A DNA stretch of 64,000 nt from Caldifarciminota bacterium (GTDB taxonomy: Bacteria > Hydrothermota > Tepidihabitantia > Tepidihabitantales > CAIPLT01), in contig CAIPLT010000083.1 in the NCBI GenBank assembly GCA_903865935.1, positions 19,188-83,187 on the forward strand. The letters are read 5' to 3'. The position numbers and the translations under genes are program-made. This document shows, piece after piece, positions 8,377 through 15,984 of this stretch; position 1 is the stretch's first letter, and the number at the start of each line of letters is the position of its first letter. Below the pieces are notes generated by a model. The model was not told the origin of the DNA and made no database searches. It saw only the letters and a list, made by a program, of their open reading frames with translations.

Positions 8377-11300
8377 TTGAGAAAAATAATTATAATTTTT
8401 AGCCTGATTTTAATTTCACAGGGTATAGCGGAAAACGTAAAGTATTTGATTTTATGCGCTGACCGTTATGTTGAATATGTTGAGCCGCTTGCTGAGTGGA
8501 AACGGCAAAAAGGCATCACAACCAAGCTTTTATCAATCCCGATTGGGCGGACTTCAGCCGCTTTAAAAGACACGATTAAGAAATACAAGCCCGAATACGT
8601 GCTTTTGGTCGGTGATATGTATCTTATTCCGTTCGGCAAGTATTTCCCGAAATGGGTTTTATATTCTCCACCACGTGGAATGTGGACTGACCAGTATTAT
8701 GCGGACACGACCAATGATACGAAATACAGGGATCAACTTTATGTTGGCCGACTTAACTGTTCGTCTGAGATTGAAGTTTATACCCAGGTACAGAAGATTA
8801 TCGCCTATGAAAAAGGGATGTTCAAAAAAGGCAACTGGATTTTAAAAGCATGCGGTGTGGCACGTAACGGTGAGGCAAATGAGCATTTTGACAGCTGTTA
8901 TACCGCGGCAATCCGAGCGATACGCACCAACTTGCTAACCAATGGTTTTGTTTCAATGGATACGATTTTCAGTTCAACTGGCGCGACTGGTGGAACTGTT
9001 CAGGAATCAGTCACTAAAGGTCGTGGATATGTGGTTTACCGCGGCAGTACCTCATCAAGCGCGGATAACTGGAATTCACCGATGGGCACTGACCCGAGCC
9101 AGATTGATAATGATTCAATGCCGGCAATCGTAATATCAGCAACCTGCCGTAATATGTTATATCCTGAATCATTGCCGACCTACCCGATTCCAACAACCTG
9201 TGCCGGATATAACTGGATGAAAGCACATGGCGAAGATTTAAATATACCGAGAGGAGCGGTTGCGTACTTTGGTACTGCCACGCATTATTTCGGTAATACG
9301 GATTCAACCGATACATTAGATGACCGCCAGACAATCTGGCGTAATGCGGCGGCAGTGAAGTTCTTCAAGGTATTAACCCAGGACACATTATATAACCTGG
9401 CTAAAATACTGCGTAAAACCAAAGACAGTATTTATGCCTGCTGTTCGACCTATACTTATGGTCAGCCGTATTATGCAACCGCATGTTCAGTTGCATATAT
9501 GGAATGGAATCTTTTAGGTGACCCGGAGATGAATATCTATGACTCAATGCCAAAGCGTATGACTGTGACCTGTGATACGGTAATCAATACTGATTCGATG
9601 GGTTATTATATAACGGTCAGGGATTCAATATCACAGGGTTTAATGCAGAATGTGCTGGTCTGCATGATGATGGATACTCTAATATATAACCGCGGATACA
9701 CGAACAGTTCAGGGGTTATCAGTTTTCCATTGCATCCGTCTGCTACTGGTATAATGACAGTCACAGCAACCAAAAGAAACTATATACCGAAAATTAAAAA
9801 TGTAAGGATCATCGAAAATCATGATGCGGGTGTGACTGAAATTACCCGACCAACTGGACTGGTTGATTCAACAATGAGAGTCATACCCAGAGCAAAGGTT
9901 AAGAATTTCGGATTTCAGAAAGAAAGTTTCAATGTAACATTTTCAATAATAGAAGATACTTTAGTCTGGTCAAGTACAAAACAAGTTAATAGTTTGATGC
10001 CCGAATCAATAAAAACCGTGGATTTTGATACTTGGCCAATACATATGCGCGGTACATACACAGTAAGATGCTCAACCTATCTTGCAACCGATACTTTATG
10101 GTTGAATAATATGATGAGCAGTTCTTTTTCAATAATCGTGCATGATATCGGAGTGACTGAGATGATTGAGCCGAGCGGCACAATCGATTCGACGGCGAGT
10201 GTCATACCAAGAGTAAGAATTGAGAATTTCGGTACCCAAACTGAAACTTTGAATGTGACATATAAAATTATTAAAGGTACTACCTGGACCAATACCAAAC
10301 AGGTATCAATCGTATCGGGATATAATAGTGTTATAACTTTCAGCGCATGGACTGTTGGTATCAGGGGAAGCTATACCGCCCGCTGTTCAACTTCATTAGC
10401 GACCGATATGGTTTCGAATAATAATAAACTCAGCGATTCGTTTTTTATCAGGGTGTATGATGTAGGTGCGACAAAGATACAGGCACCGCGCGGGACAATT
10501 GATTCAGTAACCGCAATAGCACCTGCCTGTTCACTTTATAATTATGGCAATGAGACAACATCGTATCAGGTGCGAATCAAGATTGATAATTTCTATGAGC
10601 AGGTTGATTCAATATTAAATCACGCGCCGCTAACCTACAAGTACTTATCTTTCCCGGGTTATTCAACCTGGCTCAGGGGAACGCATGTGGTCCGCTGTTC
10701 GACCGAGCTTGAAAATGATATGAATGCTGGAAACAGCCGAAAAATCGATTCGTTCTCAGTTCGGGTTCGCGATGTCGGTTGTTCAAAGATCGTGGTACCT
10801 AGCGGTCAGGTTGGTCAGGGTCTTTTAATCACACCAGTTTGTTCTTTGTATAATTATGGCACAACCACTGAAAGTTACCGGGCTCGGCTGAAAATCGGGA
10901 CATTTTATAATGACACGGTCAGTATTGCAAACCATGCCGCAGGCACATATATGCGCGTCACATTTGCCAACTGGAATACGATACAAACCGGTCTGCACGC
11001 AGTTACCTGTTCGACCGAGTTTACCAGTGATATGAAAGCGGTTAATGACAAGAAAACTGGCGCGGTTGCTTGTTCAATTACAGTCAGCATCATAAATGCA
11101 ACAGTTGATTCGAACGGAATAATTGAGCCGTCAGGTGAAGTAATGGTTGAATATAATCATGACACAACATTTTCGATTATCCCGAACACGGGTCATCATA
11201 TCGGACAGGTTTATGTTGACAGCGCACCGGTTGGGGCAATACCGACATATACATTCCACAATATAGTAGCAAATCATTCAATACGCGCACATTTTATCGT

Positions 11301-13455
11301 CAATCAATATACACTAACCGCCAGTGCGGGCAGTAATGGTGTGATTGTTCCATCAGGTAGTATTAATATCAATTTCGGGCAGGATACAACATTTCATATC
11401 CGACCAAATTTGGGCTATCATGTTGCATACCTGATTGTGGATAATGACACGATTGTTCCTGATACGATATACCGATTCACCAGTATTAGCCAAAACCATT
11501 CGATTCGCGCTGAGTTCGCGATAAACACCTATACTTTGCATATTGACACAACTGGTTTGGGTGGCGTGACAATTACACCGAATCAGATGAATTATAATTA
11601 TGGAACATGGGTGCGTCTTGTTGCAACTCACGCTGTAGGGTGGCATTTTGTAAACTGGACAGGTGATTTGACAAGCAGTAATAGCCAAGATTCAATTTAT
11701 ATGAATGGCAATAAAATTATTACTGCAAATTTTGCGATTGACACTCATACTTTGATTGTTTCGGTTGTCGGCAGCGGTTCTGTGACAAAGTATCCTGACC
11801 AGATGGTTTACAATTATGGTACTTCAGTGCAACTGACTGCAGTACCGATTACAGGCTGGCATTTTATCGGTTGGACCGGAGATACGATAACTACGGCTAA
11901 TCCAATTGTTGTGTCAATGATCTCGGATAAGAATTTTACCGCAACTTTTACAATTAATACTTACACATTAAATATAATAATCATAGGTAATGGTGCGGTT
12001 TCAGTTGATCCTAACCAGATGGTATATGATTATAATACGGTTGTTGATTTGACTGCTTTACCCTCTGAAGATTGGGCATTTGAAAACTGGACCGGCAGTG
12101 TATCATCAACTGATATGCATATTACTATTACAATGAACATGAACAAGAATATTACCGCAACTTTTGTCTATGCAGGTGTTGAAGGCTGGGGTCAAAAAGA
12201 GTCAATTCTGACAATGGTTGATGGAATGTATGTTAAAGACGGCGGAGCAATGGTTGCGGTCACCGGTATTAAGAATGGTAGTTGTCTGTATGCGTTCCGC
12301 GGTAATCGTTCAAGGGAATTTTATCGATACACTCCTAGTTATGCTGGTTCGTGGTATGCGATAGAAACTTTGTGCTTTGGTTCACGACCGTATGATTCAA
12401 CAAAAGTTATTAAACGACCGATTGGCAAAGGAGCTGCGCTTTGCTTTGATGGTACTAATACAATTTATGCAACTAAAGGAAACGGGACAAAAGAATTCTG
12501 GGCATACACGATATCTGATAGCACCTGGCGAATGAAGCAATTTGTGCCATCACAAAGAACCTTAAAAGGCGGAACATCACTCGCATATTATGGTGGCAAG
12601 GTATATCTTTTGGCTGGTAATCAAAGACGAACTGATTCAGCCAATTTCTTTGCCTATAACCCAGTAAACGACACATGGACAATAAAACATAGTCTGACTA
12701 TCGGAAATAATAATAAAATATGGAAAGATGGGTCATGTATTACTGAGCTTAATAGCACAATCTATGCAATAAAAGGTGGGGATAAATATAATGCGTTCTA
12801 TGCGTATAATATCGCTTCTGATTCATGGGAAGAAAAACAGCCAATTCCATTATCCGAGAGTTTATTTGGTAAACTAAGGAAAATTCATGTGAAAAATGGC
12901 GGAGCAATCACGAGCGGTGGAGATGCAATCTATGTTTTGAAAGGTGGCGGTGCGAATACATTCTGGAAATATACTCAATCAACCGGATGGGCACATCTGG
13001 AAACAATACCGAGACTTCATAAAAAATCAGCACCAAAAGCCGGCGCGGCAATTGCATATCTAAATGGTAAAATCTGGTTGTTAAAGGGTAATAACACATC
13101 AGAATTCTGGAAATATATTCCACCGACAAAGATGACTACTCGTACGGTTCAGAATAATGTAGGGCAAAATATAAATGCCAATGCACTAATTTCCGGTCAG
13201 GAAATAGTGTTTAGCGTTTATCCCAACCCGTTAACTAAATTTACAAATATTCGTTATTCTATCGTAAAGTCAGGACATATTTCAATTAGACTGTGTAACA
13301 CGACCGGTAGTATCATCCAGACATTAGTCGATGATTATTTTCCTGCCGGCAGATATGCATTCAGATTATCAAGTAAAAACCTCGCTAAAGGTATTTATTT
13401 TCTTGAATATAAAACAGATAATTATAAAAATAATACCAAAATTGTCTTTCAATAA
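8377..13455 (+). CDS. Gingipain-like (C25) multidomain secreted protein, T9SS cargo
   Basis: 1692 residues, starting at TTG. Order of parts: signal peptide (1-18); C25 peptidase-like domain (19-390; VLLVGDMYLIPFG, YYADTTND, YVGRL, YRGST, VISATC, WNLLGDPEMNIYD); a short beta domain; four tandem CARDB-like units of about 105 residues beginning HDAGVTEI, HDIGVTEM, YDVGATKI and RDVGCSKI (480-900); five InlB-B-like repeats (900-1265; NYGTxVxLTA, WHFxxWTGD); Kelch-like repeats (1265-1590); and a T9SS sorting domain (1600-1692). The nucleophile cysteine is present (Cys257). The catalytic histidine position 33 residues earlier is Ser224, so activity is doubtful. It is probably a large surface adhesin-like protein, a paralogue of the 58.2-kb gene. 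Confidence 0.8.
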   Translation: MRKIIIIFSLILISQGIAENVKYLILCADRYVEYVEPLAEWKRQKGITTKLLSIPIGRTSAALKDTIKKYKPEYVLLVGDMYLIPFGKYFPKWVLYSPPRGMWTDQYYADTTNDTKYRDQLYVGRLNCSSEIEVYTQVQKIIAYEKGMFKKGNWILKACGVARNGEANEHFDSCYTAAIRAIRTNLLTNGFVSMDTIFSSTGATGGTVQESVTKGRGYVVYRGSTSSSADNWNSPMGTDPSQIDNDSMPAIVISATCRNMLYPESLPTYPIPTTCAGYNWMKAHGEDLNIPRGAVAYFGTATHYFGNTDSTDTLDDRQTIWRNAAAVKFFKVLTQDTLYNLAKILRKTKDSIYACCSTYTYGQPYYATACSVAYMEWNLLGDPEMNIYDSMPKRMTVTCDTVINTDSMGYYITVRDSISQGLMQNVLVCMMMDTLIYNRGYTNSSGVISFPLHPSATGIMTVTATKRNYIPKIKNVRIIENHDAGVTEITRPTGLVDSTMRVIPRAKVKNFGFQKESFNVTFSIIEDTLVWSSTKQVNSLMPESIKTVDFDTWPIHMRGTYTVRCSTYLATDTLWLNNMMSSSFSIIVHDIGVTEMIEPSGTIDSTASVIPRVRIENFGTQTETLNVTYKIIKGTTWTNTKQVSIVSGYNSVITFSAWTVGIRGSYTARCSTSLATDMVSNNNKLSDSFFIRVYDVGATKIQAPRGTIDSVTAIAPACSLYNYGNETTSYQVRIKIDNFYEQVDSILNHAPLTYKYLSFPGYSTWLRGTHVVRCSTELENDMNAGNSRKIDSFSVRVRDVGCSKIVVPSGQVGQGLLITPVCSLYNYGTTTESYRARLKIGTFYNDTVSIANHAAGTYMRVTFANWNTIQTGLHAVTCSTEFTSDMKAVNDKKTGAVACSITVSIINATVDSNGIIEPSGEVMVEYNHDTTFSIIPNTGHHIGQVYVDSAPVGAIPTYTFHNIVANHSIRAHFIVNQYTLTASAGSNGVIVPSGSININFGQDTTFHIRPNLGYHVAYLIVDNDTIVPDTIYRFTSISQNHSIRAEFAINTYTLHIDTTGLGGVTITPNQMNYNYGTWVRLVATHAVGWHFVNWTGDLTSSNSQDSIYMNGNKIITANFAIDTHTLIVSVVGSGSVTKYPDQMVYNYGTSVQLTAVPITGWHFIGWTGDTITTANPIVVSMISDKNFTATFTINTYTLNIIIIGNGAVSVDPNQMVYDYNTVVDLTALPSEDWAFENWTGSVSSTDMHITITMNMNKNITATFVYAGVEGWGQKESILTMVDGMYVKDGGAMVAVTGIKNGSCLYAFRGNRSREFYRYTPSYAGSWYAIETLCFGSRPYDSTKVIKRPIGKGAALCFDGTNTIYATKGNGTKEFWAYTISDSTWRMKQFVPSQRTLKGGTSLAYYGGKVYLLAGNQRRTDSANFFAYNPVNDTWTIKHSLTIGNNNKIWKDGSCITELNSTIYAIKGGDKYNAFYAYNIASDSWEEKQPIPLSESLFGKLRKIHVKNGGAITSGGDAIYVLKGGGANTFWKYTQSTGWAHLETIPRLHKKSAPKAGAAIAYLNGKIWLLKGNNTSEFWKYIPPTKMTTRTVQNNVGQNINANALISGQEIVFSVYPNPLTKFTNIRYSIVKSGHISIRLCNTTGSIIQTLVDDYFPAGRYAFRLSSKNLAKGIYFLEYKTDNYKNNTKIVFQ

Positions 13456-13470
13456 ATTCTCAATTATCAT

Positions 13471-14436
13471 ATGCAGTTAGCGGGTCTTGGTGAAATAAAA
13501 ACCATTGAGTTGATAAAGAGCGTAACGTCAAAAAAATCCAAATTCATCAAAGTCGGTATTGGAGATGATGCTTGTGTTTTGAAAGACGGAACGATTATTA
13601 CAACTGACGCTTATATGCAGGATGTACATTTTTCATTGGATTATTTTAATTTATTCGAAATTGGTGAGCGAGTTGTTTGTGGTACTTTATCCGACATTGC
13701 GGCAATGGCCGCAAAACCGATAGCATTATTTGTGTCGGCACTTTTACCACCGAATTTAGAACAAAAGAATCTGAAGGATTTATACAAAGGCATGCTGAGC
13801 ATATCTAATAAGTTCGCTTGTGAAATCGCTGGTGGTGATATAGTTGCCTATCCTAAATTGGGATTTATTCTTACGGCAATTGGTAAATCCGATAATGCCA
13901 AGCTACGCTCAAGCGCAAAACCAGGTGATCATCTATATATTACCGGTTATTGTGGATTATCCGAAACCGGCAGGTTAGCGCTAAAAAATAAATTGTCTAA
14001 AAGAGAATTTAATCAGTCAATTCAACGACATACTTGCCCCGAACCAAGAATTAAGGAAGCATTGAAACTAAAAAAACAGATAAATGCTTTAATCGATACA
14101 TCAGATGGTCTTTCAACTGATACGTTTCATATAGCTCAAGAGAGTAATAAGAAAATTAAGATTTTGTATGACGCGTTACCAATTCACCCTGAGACTAAAA
14201 GACTTGCTTTACGATTGAACATTTCCGAAAAAGATTTGATATTAAACAGCGGCGAAGATTATGAGTTATTGTTCACTTCCAAATATAAAAATTTGCCATC
14301 GAATATTTCAGGCACACGAATAACAAGAATTGGAACTGTAGAAAAGGGGAGCGGTGTTATTTTAATTGATAACAATCGGCTGGTAAATATATTACCTAAA
14401 GGGTATGACCATTTTAGAAATAATGACATTGAATAA
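13471..14436 (+). CDS. thiL: Thiamine-phosphate kinase
   Basis: Phosphorylates thiamine monophosphate to the diphosphate cofactor using ATP. The 321 residues show the family motifs in order: GIGDDACVL (near 31), ITTDAYMQDVHF (near 46), GTLSDIAAMAAKP (near 72), GGDIV (near 119), DTSDGLSTD (near 211) and NSGEDYELLFT (near 259). It starts 15 nt after the C25-like gene. No other thiamine gene is nearby. A decayed partial copy of its 3' end lies 1.4 kb downstream (15800-15942). Confidence 0.94.
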   Translation: MQLAGLGEIKTIELIKSVTSKKSKFIKVGIGDDACVLKDGTIITTDAYMQDVHFSLDYFNLFEIGERVVCGTLSDIAAMAAKPIALFVSALLPPNLEQKNLKDLYKGMLSISNKFACEIAGGDIVAYPKLGFILTAIGKSDNAKLRSSAKPGDHLYITGYCGLSETGRLALKNKLSKREFNQSIQRHTCPEPRIKEALKLKKQINALIDTSDGLSTDTFHIAQESNKKIKILYDALPIHPETKRLALRLNISEKDLILNSGEDYELLFTSKYKNLPSNISGTRITRIGTVEKGSGVILIDNNRLVNILPKGYDHFRNNDIE

Positions 14437-14526
14437 TATTAAATTTGGATTGACAATGGTACCGTGTCAATTAATTACTTTAGAAATTAAGTTTAAAATA
14501 GCTGAATTTTAAACCGCATTTTTCCC

Positions 14527-14554
14527 TTGACAACTAATCGAACAGGATTATAAT
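14527..14554 (+). promoter_or_regulatory. Promoter of the 14.6-kb cargo gene
   Basis: A perfect TTGACA (14527-14532), a 16-nt spacer and a perfect TATAAT (14549-14554). The predicted start near 14561 leaves a leader of only 3-12 nt. Confidence 0.75.
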
Positions 14555-14563
14555 AGCGGCAGG

Positions 14564-15799
14564 ATGGTTTCAATGTTTAAGCACATAATAATTAAGAAAC
14601 AAAATTGTATATATATTTCGGTTTTGATAGTGCTGCTGATGTCACTTTTTTCAAATGCATATGCATATTCACCACCGCTCCAGGATGTACAAACGTGGGT
14701 AGATGCAACTAATCACGTACACTACAAAGTATTTGATCCTAAATTAGGTTCGTGGCAAGAAGGCTCGACTTCTGGTTATGGCAGCAATCTTACGACGGAT
14801 GAAGGTATAGTAACTTGGATAGGCAATAGTAATTCGGTTTGGTACACAGTCTATGATCCAAATCAAGGATTGTGGTATACTGGGTCTAATACTGGATATG
14901 GAAGTTTACTCACATGTATGTCAGGTATTGTGGTATGGTTAAGCAGCAATAATAATGTTTGGTATACGAGTTATGATCCGCAACGAGAATCGTGGCATAC
15001 TGGAAACACGGCTGGGTATGGTTCAAACTTAACAACATCATCGGGAGTCATAACTTGGTTAAGCAGCAGCAATGTTGTTTACTATACAGTTTATGATCCA
15101 GTACGAGGTGTATGGGCCACTGGAAGCACATCCGGTTATAGTTCCGGTCTTACAATTACGGTTGCAACTGTATTCTGGATCGATAATCTCGGACATGCAC
15201 AAACCAGGGGATTTAACTGCGGCACTGGAACATGGAATGATGATGCTACCCAATCGTTTGCTTACTTCATCTTCTCACCAGCACTAGGCAATACACCTTT
15301 GTGGGTATGGTTTACAGATATGTCGGTTGGCGCGACATCATGGACTTGGGCATTTGGCGATGGTCAGATAAGTACTGACCGAAGCACCTCCCATATCTAC
15401 CTTATTCAAGGTGTTTATTCAGTGATGCAAAACGTAACTGGCCCTGGAGGTAATACTTATTGGCGTGATACTGTGATTGTACAGTCCGGTTCAGGCCTGG
15501 AGGAATTATCAAGTCTATCCCAGGGAAATGTCTTAGGTGCCAGTATGCCTAATCCATGCCAGTCTTATACGACTATCTCTTATTCAATGGCAAAAAATGC
15601 CGTGATTAAATTGCAGATTTATAGTTCATCCGGAACTTTGGTCAGAAAGTTACGATCTGGAGTTGAACATAAAGGTATTAATCATGTGACTTGGGATGGA
15701 CGAGACGAAATCGGTCACCAGGTTTCAAATGGCATATACTTCTACCGACTGGAAGTAGAGAATTTTTCAGAGATGAAGAAAATAATTAAGATAGAATAA
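14564..15799 (+). CDS. Secreted tandem-repeat protein with PKD and T9SS domains
   Basis: 411 residues. After a signal segment (about 16-34) come four clear units and one worn unit of about 40 residues with the pattern YDPxxGxWxxGxTxGYGSxLT followed by a TW or VW strand (residues 43-215). They are probably blades of a small propeller, and I do not know a named family for them. A PKD-like domain follows (about 240-310; TWAFGDGQ, H-x-Y, G-x-Y), then a T9SS sorting domain (about 325-411; NPCQSYTTISY, NGIYFYRLE). An in-frame ATG at 14573 is an equally likely start, because GGATGG lies 5 nt before it. The gene sits between thiL and a decayed thiL fragment, which suggests it came in with a duplication or insertion. 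Confidence 0.75.
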   Translation: MVSMFKHIIIKKQNCIYISVLIVLLMSLFSNAYAYSPPLQDVQTWVDATNHVHYKVFDPKLGSWQEGSTSGYGSNLTTDEGIVTWIGNSNSVWYTVYDPNQGLWYTGSNTGYGSLLTCMSGIVVWLSSNNNVWYTSYDPQRESWHTGNTAGYGSNLTTSSGVITWLSSSNVVYYTVYDPVRGVWATGSTSGYSSGLTITVATVFWIDNLGHAQTRGFNCGTGTWNDDATQSFAYFIFSPALGNTPLWVWFTDMSVGATSWTWAFGDGQISTDRSTSHIYLIQGVYSVMQNVTGPGGNTYWRDTVIVQSGSGLEELSSLSQGNVLGASMPNPCQSYTTISYSMAKNAVIKLQIYSSSGTLVRKLRSGVEHKGINHVTWDGRDEIGHQVSNGIYFYRLEVENFSEMKKIIKIE

Positions 15800-15942
15800 T
15801 ATGAGCTAATTTTTGTTTCCAAATACAAAAATATATCATCAAACTTACTAAATTCACAAGCAATAAAATTAGAGAGTATTAAAAGGTAAGAGAATATTTT
15901 TAGATTATGACAATTGGCTTTGAGAATTTATTAGGGGATATG
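15800..15942 (+). pseudogene. Decayed duplicate of the thiL 3' end
   Basis: Translated from 15800, this stretch reads YELIFVSKYKNISSNL. That parallels the thiL segment YELLFTSKYKNLPSNI encoded from about 14261. After a stop near 15890 the nucleotides still track the thiL tail: GACAATTGGCTTTGAGAATT here against AACAATCGGCTGGTAAATAT there. It has no start codon and contains stops. The homology begins right after the stop of the inserted cargo gene. It appears to be the remnant of a second thiL copy split from, or duplicated with, the insertion. Confidence 0.65.
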
Positions 15943-15984
15943 TCTTCTTCAATAATCTGCAAAAATATCTAAATTTGCTTCCAA

